A stretch of 64,000 nt of DNA from Bacillus sp. B-jedd (GTDB lineage Bacteria > Bacillota > Bacilli > Bacillales > Cytobacillaceae): contig NZ_CCXR01000001.1 in assembly GCF_000821085.1 (NCBI RefSeq), forward strand, positions 889,001 through 953,000, written 5' to 3'. This document shows positions 20,540 to 28,830 of the stretch, one piece after another (position 1 is the first letter of the stretch; every line of letters begins with the position of its first letter). The position numbers and the translations under genes are program-made. The notes under the pieces were generated by a model. It saw nothing but the letters and a program-made list of their open reading frames with translations, had not been told where the DNA came from and did not search any database.

Positions 20540-20689
20540 ATGCCGGCCTACATGCAGGGGCGGGCATTCGCTCATTTTTTCGGAAAAAGAATCTTTTATT
20601 TCCCTATTTTCTTTATTTGTCATAAAATAAAGGTACAAGGCGAGGACTGGAATAATCAGTCTGCTTCAGGGTATTGGATAAATAAATAA
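20540..20689 (+). CDS. Possible 49-residue peptide upstream of mecA
   Basis: An ATG at 20540 lies a few bases after AGGTG and opens MPAYMQGRAFAHFFGKR, followed by an aromatic, hydrophobic middle and a polar tail. A hairpin-like AATGCC...GGCATT spans the start codon, so the same bases could be a structured RNA instead. I do not recognise it. Apart from this, the 390 bases between spx and mecA hold only the spx terminator. Confidence 0.3.
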   Translation: MPAYMQGRAFAHFFGKRIFYFPIFFICHKIKVQGEDWNNQSASGYWINK

Positions 20690-20749
20690 AATCATCTGCA
20701 TGGGGGTAATCAGTCCCTTCACTCTTGCTGCCGGAAGGGAGAGTTAAAA

Positions 20750-21412
20750 ATGGAGATTGAACGCATTAATGAAAATACTGTCAAGTTTTACATCTCTTAT
20801 ATAGATATAGAAGAAAGAGGCTTCGACCGTGAAGAAATCTGGTATAACAGGGAACGGAGCGAAGAACTTTTTTGGGAAATGATGGACGAAATCCATCAGG
20901 AGGAAGAATTTATTGTCGAAGGCCCGTTATGGATACAGGTTCAGGCATTAGACAAAGGCCTTGAAGTCCTCGTCACCAAAGCGCAGTTGTCGAAGGATGG
21001 CCAGAAATTCGAATTGCCTGTCCCAAATGAGAAGCTTAAGGACTTTCCAGTGGATGATCAGATTGAAGAAATGCTTGATCATCACTTTACTTCGGGGAAT
21101 GAAGAAGGAGCTGAAGAGGATCAAGGGATACTTGATTTTCTGCTATCCTTCCGTGACTTTGAAGATATCATTCAGCTTTCCAAGCGCGGAGGCCTTGATG
21201 GAATAGAAACCAGCCTTTACCACTATGAAAATCGATATTATTTGTATGTTGAATTTCCGGAAGAGCAGTTTGAGGAAGAAAAAATCGATGACTTGCTGAG
21301 CATCCTTCTTGAGTACGGGGAAGAAAGCCAATTGACGATTCACCGCCTTCAAGAGTACGGCAAAGAAGTAATTGCCAAGGATGTCTTCTCCGAAATTCGC
21401 AAGCATTTTTAA
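20750..21412 (+). CDS. mecA: Adaptor protein MecA
   Basis: MecA is the ClpC adaptor; it activates the ClpCP protease and delivers ComK, so it restrains competence. The 220-residue protein starts MEIERINENTVKFYISY and shows the two-domain layout: an N-terminal substrate-binding domain to about residue 80, an acidic linker (GNEEGAEEDQG), and a C-terminal ClpC-binding domain. AGGGAGAG precedes the ATG and a terminator follows. It is next to coiA in the competence block; cls lies between. Confidence 0.94.
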   Translation: MEIERINENTVKFYISYIDIEERGFDREEIWYNRERSEELFWEMMDEIHQEEEFIVEGPLWIQVQALDKGLEVLVTKAQLSKDGQKFELPVPNEKLKDFPVDDQIEEMLDHHFTSGNEEGAEEDQGILDFLLSFRDFEDIIQLSKRGGLDGIETSLYHYENRYYLYVEFPEEQFEEEKIDDLLSILLEYGEESQLTIHRLQEYGKEVIAKDVFSEIRKHF

Positions 21413-21417
21413 TCAGG

Positions 21418-21465
21418 AGCCGATTTCAGGGCCTAACAATAGGCATCCCGGAATCGGCTTTTTTA
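21418..21465 (+). terminator. Terminator of mecA
   Basis: AGCCGATTTC pairs with GGAATCGGCT (one wobble pair), followed by six Ts. Confidence 0.85.
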
Positions 21466-21505
21466 ATTTTTGGCTAGTTAAAGCTGAATTTTGATCTACA
21501 ATGAA

Positions 21506-21635
21506 GTTGATTGGAACGGAGGGGACTGACTCCGGCGGGATGAAGCGGCACGTGGAGACCCCACAGGCGTCTATGACGCCGAGGAGGCTCCACGGTCCGC
21601 CCCGCGGAAAGCATGTCCCCGGAGTGGAAATCAAC
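21506..21635 (+). repeat. Dispersed structured repeat, family A copy 1
   Basis: The element runs from GTTGATTGGAACGGAG to GGAGTGGAAATCAAC, with complementary ends. Inside, GTGGAG pairs with CTCCAC and GGCGTC with GACGCC, forming a long hairpin. A nearly identical copy lies inverted at 60347-60475; a related family B occurs at 29901 and 61828. Such intergenic repeats are common in Bacillaceae. It lies in the 425-base gap between mecA and cls, which has no gene. Confidence 0.85.
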
Positions 21636-21710
21636 AATCAAGGATAACGATGCCTTAATTTTAAAAATAAAACAATAGTGGAAAAGTATATAAGCTTGCT
21701 TTCATTAGGA

Positions 21711-21724
21711 AATGGCCGGCCATT
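21711..21724. other. Perfect 14-base palindrome upstream of cls
   Basis: AATGGCCGGCCATT is self-complementary over its whole length and lies 115 bases before the cls start. It may be a regulator site or chance. Confidence 0.3.
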
Positions 21725-21838
21725 GTGGCATGATGAAAATAGGCGGCAACTGAAAATGCCTGAATACAAGAAAATAGCACGGTTTTTGGAACTTCGTGTT
21801 CCTTCTTTCGTATTGTAAGGATAACGGCGGTGATAGAG

Positions 21839-23350
21839 ATGAAAAACACAGTGAGAGTATTATTATTTTTATTGATATTGGCGGCAGCCATTTTTATTTT
21901 TCGGGAAAATCTCGAGTCGGATGTTTTTCAGGTTTTCAGTTTGATCATAACTTTTTCAGTCTTTTTTATTGGGCTGGTTATCTTTCTCGAAAACAGGCAC
22001 CCGACCCAGACGATAACATGGCTAGTAGTCCTTGGCAGTTTTCCGTTCCTCGGCTTCATATTTTATCTGTTATTCGGCCGCAATTATAAAAAAGAACGTA
22101 TTTTTCGTAAAAAGTACTTTCTTGATAAGCAGGCATTTTTGACAGTTGAAGGGGATATTAACGAACTCCCGGCAGGTAGGCAAGCGAAGTATGAAGGTCA
22201 GCAACATAAATTGGTCACTCTTGCGCAAAGGCTTGGAAATAGTCCAATTTCGTTTACAACCGAAACGAAGACCCTTGCGAATGGCAGTGAAACCTTCGGA
22301 CATATCCTGAAGGAACTGAAAAAAGCGAAGCACCATATACATCTTGAATATTATATTGTCAGAGACGATGAGATCGGCAGGGAAATCAAGGCAATCTTAT
22401 GCAGGAAAGCCCGTGAAGGGGTCGAGGTCCGTTTTCTGTATGATGCAGTAGGTTCCTGGCAGCTTTCGCGCAAGTATGTCACGGATTTAAAGAAAGCCGG
22501 AGTTGAGGTCATCCCATTCGGTCCTGTTAAACTCCCGTTCTTAAATAATAAATTCAATTTCAGGAACCATCGGAAAATTATTGTTATTGATGGGACAACC
22601 GGTTTTGTCGGCGGGCTGAATATCGGTGACGAATATTTGGGCCGGGTCAAAAAAATCGGTTTCTGGCGAGATACACATTTAATGCTGAAGGGGGACGCTG
22701 TCCGTTCCCTGCAGCTTATCTTTCTGCAGGACTGGTATTACATGACGAATAAAAGCCTGCTCACGGATGACTATCTTCGCCAAGTACCGGCAGGCCGGGA
22801 TTTAGGCGGGGTACAGCTCATTGCTGGCGGGCCTGATAATGAATGGACAGCTATTAAGAAAATTTTCTTTTCGATGATTACTTCCGCGCAAAAATCAGTC
22901 TGGATCGCCTCGCCGTACTTCATTCCGGATGAGGATATAAAATCCGCTTTACAGGTGGCCGCGCTTAGCGGTATAGACGTGAGGCTGCTCGTTCCAGATA
23001 AACCAGATAAGCGGATTGTTTTTCATGCATCCAGGTCTTATTTTCCTGACCTTCTCGAGGCTGGCGTGAAAGTGTATGAGTACCAGAAAGGCTTCATGCA
23101 CAGCAAAATCGTGATTGTTGACGGTGAACTGGCTTCAATTGGTACATCAAATATGGATATGAGAAGCTTTCATTTAAACTTTGAGGTCAATGCGTTCCTA
23201 TACAGGACTGATAGCACACGAAAGCTCGTCAATGACTATCTGAACGATATGAAGGATTCGAAAAAGCTGGAACTGGAAAGCTTCCAGAAACGCCATCTCG
23301 GCTACAGACTTTTAGAGTCTACCTCAAGACTTATGTCTCCGCTTTTATAA
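21839..23350 (+). CDS. cls: Cardiolipin synthase
   Basis: Cls joins two phosphatidylglycerol molecules into cardiolipin at the membrane. The protein of about 503 residues has two N-terminal membrane spans (about 5-23 and 31-50), a PLDc_N segment (HPTQTITWLVVLGSFPFLG) and two phospholipase-D HKD motifs: HRKIIVIDG near 243 and HSKIVIVDG near 420. The start may be ATG 21839 or GTG 21830; neither ribosome site is strong. The mecA-cls-coiA arrangement differs from B. subtilis, where coiA follows mecA directly. Confidence 0.9.
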   Translation: MKNTVRVLLFLLILAAAIFIFRENLESDVFQVFSLIITFSVFFIGLVIFLENRHPTQTITWLVVLGSFPFLGFIFYLLFGRNYKKERIFRKKYFLDKQAFLTVEGDINELPAGRQAKYEGQQHKLVTLAQRLGNSPISFTTETKTLANGSETFGHILKELKKAKHHIHLEYYIVRDDEIGREIKAILCRKAREGVEVRFLYDAVGSWQLSRKYVTDLKKAGVEVIPFGPVKLPFLNNKFNFRNHRKIIVIDGTTGFVGGLNIGDEYLGRVKKIGFWRDTHLMLKGDAVRSLQLIFLQDWYYMTNKSLLTDDYLRQVPAGRDLGGVQLIAGGPDNEWTAIKKIFFSMITSAQKSVWIASPYFIPDEDIKSALQVAALSGIDVRLLVPDKPDKRIVFHASRSYFPDLLEAGVKVYEYQKGFMHSKIVIVDGELASIGTSNMDMRSFHLNFEVNAFLYRTDSTRKLVNDYLNDMKDSKKLELESFQKRHLGYRLLESTSRLMSPLL

Positions 23351-23356
23351 AGAAGG

Positions 23357-23392
23357 AACCAGCCGGTTATTTTTCCGAAGGCTGGTTTTTTT
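23357..23392 (+). terminator. Terminator of cls
   Basis: AACCAGCC pairs with GGCTGGTT, followed by a T-run. Confidence 0.88.
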
Positions 23393-23516
23393 CTTGCCGG
23401 GAAAATCACGGATTTGACACATATAGCTGCTATTTCAAAAGGATTCGGAAAGGGGAGTGGCGAATGGTAAAAGGGTTAAAGAATCAGAGGAATTCCCTTT
23501 AAAGGAGAGGTTGCCA

Positions 23517-24695
23517 TTGTTAACGGCGAACACAAAAAACGGCGGAAGGATTTGCCTGGCCAACGGGTATTCACGCGCCACGCTGGAATATTGGCGGGAG
23601 CATGAAGAGTTTTTCTGCCCGATGTGCGGCGGAAAGCTGAGGATCAAGCTGGGCGAAAAAAGGATCTTCCACTTTTCCCATTTAAGCCATGCCTGTGAAG
23701 AAAGCAATTTTGAACGGGAATCGGACTATCATTTAGCCGGGAAAGGCGGACTGTATCGGTGGCTTTTTCGTCAAAATATTCCCGTAGCTGCGGAGAGATA
23801 CGATCCTCATATCCGCCAGCGCCCCGACATTACTTTCCACTACGAAAACCGTCTGTATGCCCTTGAGTTTCAATGCAGCACAATTCCAGATAATATATTA
23901 ATCAAAAGGACAGAGAACTATGTTAACGCCGGTTATATCCCTATATGGATTCTCGGCGGTTCGCGGTTGCCTTCCATTTCGGGAAACACCATCACACTTT
24001 CAGGCTTTGATTATTTATTTCTCCGATCATCATCCCGCAACCCCGGCTTCATCCAAGCATATTGCCCCGACAGCGGCCGGATTTCCCTCATCCAGAATAT
24101 CCTTCCTTATTCACCTTCAAAAGCTTTTGCCAGTATCCAATCATTTCCCCTCAGAAAACTTCAGCTTAATCAATTACTGTGCCCGGTCCCAGCCGGCCGG
24201 TTATCTTTGTTCCAATGGAAAAAACGGCTTGAACGAAGCAAACTTGCGATTGGTGCTAATCCAAGGTCTCCTCATCAACTTTTTCTCGAAGAGTTGTATA
24301 AGGCTGGGTTGAACATTTTCCTTCTCCCGGCTGAAATTGGTTTGCCATGCTATAACGCTGCTGCGATTGCGACGTTTCCAGTCATCTGGCAGATGTATAT
24401 TTATCTCGATTTGCTAGGAAAGGCGCTGCCCGGAGACGTTATTACAGCCGAAGAGGCTGCGGCATGTTTATTTAGGCGGGCGGAAAGGGGGCAACTCATT
24501 TTTCGAAAGCTTCCTCTGGCAAAAGAAATATCTGAGGAGAGCGCGGCTGCGGAATATTTGGCGATGCTTTCTTCCTTCGGGCTGCTTAAAAGGAAAGGAG
24601 AGGGAACGTTTATTTTGCAAAAAGGATTTACCTTTCCTAAAAGTAATGCGGAACAATTTGTCCTATCAGAAGCTTTTTACGGAAAATACCGTTGA
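23517..24695 (+). CDS. coiA: Competence protein CoiA
   Basis: CoiA is needed for recombination of incoming DNA during transformation and is predicted to be nuclease-like. The 392-residue protein has an N-terminal zinc-finger-like part (FCPMCGGKL, then HFSHLSHAC), followed by a restriction-endonuclease-like core with RQRPDITF and ALEFQCSTI (D and E-x-Q catalytic pattern, about residues 104-122). I start at TTG 23517, seven bases after GGAGAGG, rather than the far upstream GTG 23457. The sequence past residue 180 is divergent, as is usual in CoiA. Confidence 0.88.
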   Translation: MLTANTKNGGRICLANGYSRATLEYWREHEEFFCPMCGGKLRIKLGEKRIFHFSHLSHACEESNFERESDYHLAGKGGLYRWLFRQNIPVAAERYDPHIRQRPDITFHYENRLYALEFQCSTIPDNILIKRTENYVNAGYIPIWILGGSRLPSISGNTITLSGFDYLFLRSSSRNPGFIQAYCPDSGRISLIQNILPYSPSKAFASIQSFPLRKLQLNQLLCPVPAGRLSLFQWKKRLERSKLAIGANPRSPHQLFLEELYKAGLNIFLLPAEIGLPCYNAAAIATFPVIWQMYIYLDLLGKALPGDVITAEEAAACLFRRAERGQLIFRKLPLAKEISEESAAAEYLAMLSSFGLLKRKGEGTFILQKGFTFPKSNAEQFVLSEAFYGKYR

Positions 24696-24850
24696 AAAAT
24701 AAAACTTTTCTGTTAGCGGCCATTTTTGCCCGAAAAGGGGGAAAGATAGAAGAGAAGGAAATGAAAAGTATTTGCAGGAATTTTCAAGAAAAAAGAGAAT
24801 AGTAATAAAGGTGATGCTTCGCAAACCGAAATACTGAATGGAGGATGATT

Positions 24851-26668
24851 ATGGCAAACGAATCAGCAGTAAAAAAATTACCTGCGCGTGATGAGGTGCC
24901 GGTAGAGCAGACATGGCGCCTGGAGGATATTTTTGAAACAGATGAAGCTTGGGAGAAGGAATTCCAGGCGGTGAAGGAATTGATTCCCGAAATTAGCGAA
25001 TACCGTGGAATGCTCGAGGAAAGCGCGGACAGCCTATATAGCGCCCTTCAGAAGCAGGACCATCTGCTGGAGCGGCTCGGTAAGATGTATACATATTCCC
25101 ATATGAGATATGACCAGGATACGGGAAATTCATTCTACCAGGGACTGGACAGCAGGATGAAGGCTCTTTATTCCCAGGCGGCTAGCCAGCTTGCGTTCAT
25201 TGTCCCGGAAATCCTGTCGATTGACGAGGGGAAAATTAAAGGGTATCTGGAAGAGAAGCCGGAACTGAAGCTGTATGAGCATGCACTAGAAGAAATCAAC
25301 CTGCAGCGGCCGCATATCCTGTCAGCCGAACAGGAAGCGTTGCTCGCCGAGGCAGGAGAAGTGATGGCTGCTTCTTCAAATACGTTTGGCATGCTGAACA
25401 ACGCAGATCTTGAATTCCCGACCATCAAAGATGAGAACGGCGAAGAGGTGGAAGTCACGCATGGCCGTTACTCCAGGTTCCTGGAGAGCGCAGATCAACG
25501 TGTCCGCCACGATGCTTTCAAGGCGGTTTATGAGACGTACGGCAACTTCAAAAATACGTTCTCAAGCACGCTCGGCGGCCAGGTGAAGAAGGATAATTTC
25601 AATGCTAGAGTCAGGAATTACAAATCGGCGCGCCATGCCGCGCTAGCCGCAAATAATATTCCGGAAAGTGTGTACGACAACCTTGTCAATACGGTCAACG
25701 ACAACCTCGGGCTGCTCCACCGCTATGTGAAGCTGCGGAAGAAAGTTCTTGGCGTCAATGAGCTTCATATGTATGATTTGTATGCTCCGCTTGTGAAGGA
25801 CGTCAAGATGGAGATTGAATACGACGAAGCACGGGAACTCGTATTGAAGGGACTGGCCCCGCTTGGCGAGGAATACCAGAGCATCTTGAAGGAAGGGTTT
25901 GAGAACCGCTGGGTGGATGTCCACGAAAATAAGGGCAAACGCAGCGGCGCCTATTCTTCAGGTGCATATGGAACAAATCCGTACATTCTGATGAACTGGC
26001 AAAATAATGTCAACAATCTATTTACGCTCGCCCACGAATTTGGACATTCTGTGCATAGCTACTATACAAGGAAGAGTCAGCCATACCCATATGGCAACTA
26101 CAGCATTTTCGTGGCGGAGGTTGCTTCAACATGCAATGAAGCGCTCTTGAATGACTATTTGCTGAAAACGATCGATGATGAGCAAAAGCGCCTTTACTTG
26201 CTGAACCACTTCCTGGAAGGCTTCCGGGCGACTGTGTTCCGCCAGACGATGTTCGCCGAGTTCGAGCACCAAATCCATCAGAAGGCGCAGAATAATGAGG
26301 CGTTGACCGCGGATTCGCTGACAGGTGATTATTATGACCTGAACAAGAAATATTTCGGCGGCAAGGACATTGTAATTGATGAGGAAATCGGGCTTGAATG
26401 GTCAAGGATTCCGCATTTCTATTACAATTATTATGTATACCAGTATGCGACTGGATACAGCGCTGCAACTGCATTAAGCAGGCAAATACTTGAGGAAGGG
26501 CAGCCGGCTGTCAGCCGCTATCTCGACTTCCTTAAGGCTGGAAGCTCCGATTATCCAATCGAAGTGCTCAAAAAAGCCGGCGTCGACATGACCGGTCCTA
26601 AACCAGTCGAAGACGCATGCAAAGCATTCGAGAAAGCGCTCGGTGAAATGGAACAGTTGCTTAGTTAA
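24851..26668 (+). CDS. pepF: Oligoendopeptidase F
   Basis: PepF is an M3B zinc metallopeptidase that cleaves short peptides in the cytoplasm; in B. subtilis its overexpression inhibits sporulation initiation. The protein of 605 residues carries HEFGH near 393-397 and a downstream Glu in the VAEVAST context. Start at ATG 24851, six bases after GGAGG; the ATG at 24845 is adjacent to that site. Two peptide importers in the same window could feed it. Confidence 0.94.
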   Translation: MANESAVKKLPARDEVPVEQTWRLEDIFETDEAWEKEFQAVKELIPEISEYRGMLEESADSLYSALQKQDHLLERLGKMYTYSHMRYDQDTGNSFYQGLDSRMKALYSQAASQLAFIVPEILSIDEGKIKGYLEEKPELKLYEHALEEINLQRPHILSAEQEALLAEAGEVMAASSNTFGMLNNADLEFPTIKDENGEEVEVTHGRYSRFLESADQRVRHDAFKAVYETYGNFKNTFSSTLGGQVKKDNFNARVRNYKSARHAALAANNIPESVYDNLVNTVNDNLGLLHRYVKLRKKVLGVNELHMYDLYAPLVKDVKMEIEYDEARELVLKGLAPLGEEYQSILKEGFENRWVDVHENKGKRSGAYSSGAYGTNPYILMNWQNNVNNLFTLAHEFGHSVHSYYTRKSQPYPYGNYSIFVAEVASTCNEALLNDYLLKTIDDEQKRLYLLNHFLEGFRATVFRQTMFAEFEHQIHQKAQNNEALTADSLTGDYYDLNKKYFGGKDIVIDEEIGLEWSRIPHFYYNYYVYQYATGYSAATALSRQILEEGQPAVSRYLDFLKAGSSDYPIEVLKKAGVDMTGPKPVEDACKAFEKALGEMEQLLS

Positions 26669-26720
26669 GCAAGCTTTAAAAATGGAAATAGCATAATTTT
26701 ATGGCCTTGAAATAAAGTAA

Positions 26721-26761
26721 TTTCGCCAAGTGACATAGCAATGCTATAGGCCTTTGCGAAA
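26721..26761 (+). other. Hairpin downstream of pepF
   Basis: TTTCGC pairs with GCGAAA, and inside it ATAGC pairs with GCTAT. No T-run follows; a second, stronger hairpin comes right after. Confidence 0.45.
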
Positions 26762-26765
26762 AGTC

Positions 26766-26822
26766 AGTGCCTGGCATCCCGTATCGGACAATTAACGTCC
26801 GAGTGGGTGCCAGGCACTTTTT
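26766..26822 (+). terminator. Terminator-like inverted repeat with GTGCCTGGCA arms
   Basis: AGTGCCTGGCA pairs with TGCCAGGCACT, with an inner TCGGAC/GTCCGA stem and five Ts after it. It can end pepF and the convergent gene at 26821. The arms (GTGCCTGGCA) resemble a widespread Bacillaceae intergenic repeat I remember. Confidence 0.75.
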
Positions 26823-27003
26823 AGCGAGGGGGGAATCCTCTGAAACGGTTCCGCTGGTTCAAGGTTGATATGAGGAAGAAGATTGATAGGAATAGCAAGG
26901 GAGCGCTGAACAGGAGCGGGAAGATTTTCATTAGCCCTAGAAGATTGATGAAGACGGAAAAGATGAGCAATAAGATCAGGATTGTAAGGCGCAGGCCGAT
27001 CAT
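26821..27003 (-). CDS. Small two-span membrane protein, unknown
   Basis: The product is 60 residues and almost wholly hydrophobic, with two spans (about 2-27 and 32-50), ending in Asn/Arg/Phe/Pro-rich NQRNRFRGFPPR. I chose ATG 27003, eight bases after GGAGG on the reverse strand, over the upstream TTG at 27018, which overlaps that site. It lies between pepF and the roxS promoter. Family not recognised. Confidence 0.6.
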   Translation of the reverse strand: MIGLRLTILILLLIFSVFINLLGLMKIFPLLFSAPLLFLSIFFLISTLNQRNRFRGFPPR

Positions 27004-27140
27004 CGTATTATCCTCCAATCGGAAATCTGTCTTTTAATCTATCTTATTGAACTTTTGTCCAATTCATTCGCATGCCTGCTGCCTCAATCATGAGGCATTT
27101 GAAGCAGCTGAAACCAGAAAAAAGAAAAAGTATGACAATA

Positions 27141-27158
27141 TTGTGAAATGAAGCACAA
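27141..27158. promoter_or_regulatory. Rex-like operator upstream of RoxS
   Basis: TTGTGAAATGAAGCACAA has the layout of the Rex consensus (TTGTGAA-N4-TTCACAA), one half-site imperfect. Rex senses the NADH/NAD ratio; in B. subtilis it is reported to repress roxS. The box lies just before the -35. Confidence 0.65.
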
Positions 27159-27163
27159 ACTAG

Positions 27164-27193
27164 TTGAAATGCAATTTGAATCCGTGGTATATT
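27164..27193 (+). promoter_or_regulatory. Promoter of RoxS
   Basis: TTGAAA (27164-27169) and TATATT (27188-27193) with an 18-base spacer place a transcription start near 27200. Confidence 0.65.
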
Positions 27194-27201
27194 CTATACG
27201 T

Positions 27202-27312
27202 GAAGTTGATCACAACAAACATATACCCCTTTGTTTGAAACCGTGAAAAATTTCTCCCATCCCCTTTGTTCGTATTATAGAAAAATGCCCTGCCGCAGCG
27301 GGGCATTTTTCA
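27202..27312 (+). ncRNA. roxS: Small regulatory RNA RoxS (RsaE)
   Basis: RoxS/RsaE is a conserved Firmicute sRNA that represses central-metabolism mRNAs by pairing through C-rich loops. The sequence holds the hallmarks as I remember them from S. aureus RsaE: CCCCTTTGTTTGAA (27226-27239), then TTTCTCCCATCCCCTTTG (27251-27268), and a terminator (AAATGCCC/GGGGCATTTTT, 27284-27312). The length of about 110 nt and the place between pepF and spxH agree with RsaE. A Rex-like box and a promoter stand upstream. Confidence 0.9.
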
Positions 27313-27340
27313 TTTTATTTTGTCAGTGAAACTCGAACTC

Positions 27341-27383
27341 AAGAAAAGAGCCGCCCGGTGCTTCTACAGCAAACCAGGCGGCT
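27341..27383 (-). terminator. Terminator of the yjbI-spxH unit
   Basis: On the reverse strand AGCCGCCTGGT pairs with ACCGGGCGGCT (one mismatch), followed by a T-rich tail. Confidence 0.8.
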
Positions 27384-27397
27384 TTCTATATATGAAT

Positions 27398-28264
27398 TTA
27401 ATTGATATATCTCCAAAACGTCCCATATTTTGCCGGGATTTGCTCCACCTTCTGCTTCAAAAGCAGCTTCTTCATTTCCCTGTTCACCTGTTGAGGGGAC
27501 AGATCATAGACTACGGCAATTTCCTTTGAAGCCACAAGCTGGAAAAATTGCATAAAGGATTCCAGGGAAGGCGGCGGCGATTGCTTCGGTTGTTCGGGAA
27601 GCATTTCCTGAAGCACCTGAACGTAAACTTCATACGGGTAATAACCAGCGATTTTAATTCCTTCTTCGTCCGCGTTTTCATTGAAGAAAACCAGTGTCGG
27701 TATTTCATCGACTTCCATTTCAGCGGTGATTTTCAAATCCTGCTGAAAAGCTTTTGCCGCGCTTTCTGAATGGATATCGGTAATAAACTCCGCTACATCA
27801 AGTCCGATGGCACGGGCACATTCCTTTAAGACATCGAAGTTCGAGATATTCTTTTTCTCTAAAAAAAGCATTTCCTGGAGCCTGCGAAGAAAACGGGCTC
27901 CGCGCTTCCTGCCCTGCAATTCGGCAGCCTTAACAGCAATGGAGGCAATATAGGGAGAAATGACCGGATTTTCTTCCCATAGGGAGGCATCACAGGACAT
28001 CCCTGAACGGCTTGCTGTCTTTTCCCACAGCTCGGCGATATTTTCAAACCGCTTTTTTTTCCCCATATTCAGCATGGTCAATTTGCCGCTCAAGACAGGC
28101 TTGATGGCAAAATAGCGGCCATATTCAATCTTAAGCTTTTTCATAATTGGCTCAAGTGCCCAGCATTCAGGACAGAGCGGATCGATGAAAATATAAATTT
28201 CAATCGGCTTTTTTTCCGGGCCGTGGCAGTGATGCGCATAAAGCCGTTTTTCTTGGTCCATCAT
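27398..28264 (-). CDS. spxH: ClpXP adaptor protein SpxH (YjbH)
   Basis: SpxH binds Spx and presents it to ClpXP for degradation; stress removes SpxH and stabilises Spx. The 288-residue protein has a DsbA-like thioredoxin fold with Cys31-Pro-Glu-Cys34 near the N-terminus, an upstream HHCHG segment, helices around 90-170 and a cis-Pro region (DEIPTLVFF) near 200. Its start overlaps the yjbI stop by four bases (ATGA), so the haemoglobin and the adaptor are one operon. The target gene spx is 7 kb away. Confidence 0.94.
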   Translation of the reverse strand: MMDQEKRLYAHHCHGPEKKPIEIYIFIDPLCPECWALEPIMKKLKIEYGRYFAIKPVLSGKLTMLNMGKKKRFENIAELWEKTASRSGMSCDASLWEENPVISPYIASIAVKAAELQGRKRGARFLRRLQEMLFLEKKNISNFDVLKECARAIGLDVAEFITDIHSESAAKAFQQDLKITAEMEVDEIPTLVFFNENADEEGIKIAGYYPYEVYVQVLQEMLPEQPKQSPPPSLESFMQFFQLVASKEIAVVYDLSPQQVNREMKKLLLKQKVEQIPAKYGTFWRYIN

Positions 28265-28668
28265 TCTGCTTCACCTGTCGGTTGTTCGTCTTCAGGAGTA
28301 TTGATCATATGCTGTGCTGTGAGAACGAGCCGTGCATAAAATTCATCCCGAATATGTCCCTCTAGGCCTACCTCATCCATAGCCTGGCTCATGCAGGAAA
28401 GCCATGCCCTTGCCCTTGTAGGGGTAATCGGAAAAGGGAGATGCCTGGCGCGCATCATCGGATGGCCATGCTCTTCTGTATAAAGGGCCGGTCCGCCCAG
28501 ATATTGTGTAAGAAATTGCTTTTGCTTCCTGGCAATTTCAGAAAAATCATTTGGAAAAATAGGAGCAAGCTCAGGATGCTGTCCAACCAGTCCATAAAAT
28601 GCATCGACAAGCCGATGCAATGTCTCTTTCCCGAGGGCCTCATAAGGCGTAGGCAAATTCCCGGCCAT
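28261..28668 (-). CDS. yjbI: Truncated haemoglobin, group II (YjbI)
   Basis: A 2-on-2 haemoglobin of 135 residues. The sequence begins with the family pattern LPTPYEALGKETLHRLVDAFYGLV and holds FLTQYLGGPALYTEEHGHPMMRARHLPFPI, where His of RARHLPF is the expected proximal haem ligand and Tyr/Trp residues line the distal pocket. It likely binds O2 or detoxifies reactive species. AAAGGAG precedes the ATG. It is co-transcribed with spxH; the cotranscription is known in B. subtilis. Confidence 0.93.
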   Translation of the reverse strand: MAGNLPTPYEALGKETLHRLVDAFYGLVGQHPELAPIFPNDFSEIARKQKQFLTQYLGGPALYTEEHGHPMMRARHLPFPITPTRARAWLSCMSQAMDEVGLEGHIRDEFYARLVLTAQHMINTPEDEQPTGEAE

Positions 28669-28759
28669 GTTGACAACTCCTTTGAGTGTGTTTGTTTTAT
28701 TTTAGCAATGCCCTATTTATATCTCAAATAAATCGCCTTGCAAAGGAAATTGCTCCCGT

Positions 28760-28792
28760 AAAAGGAAGCAGGGGGTCGGTTCCGCTGCTTCC
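28760..28792 (-). terminator. Terminator of yjbK
   Basis: On the reverse strand GGAAGCAG pairs perfectly with CTGCTTCC, followed by TTTT. A wider inverted repeat (CAGGGGG...CCCCCTG) surrounds it. Confidence 0.65.
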
Positions 28793-28830
28793 TCAGAAAC
28801 TAGAAAGAACCGCTGGAGCTTCCCCCTGCA

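Noticed and set aside
21413..21637. Conserved short frames in family A repeats (also 60345-60536)
   Set aside because: The similar peptides come from the nucleotide repeat itself, read on opposite strands at the two loci; no ribosome site precedes either.
27320..27529. Forward frame over the spxH terminator
   Set aside because: It is antisense to spxH and its terminator, with no ribosome site.
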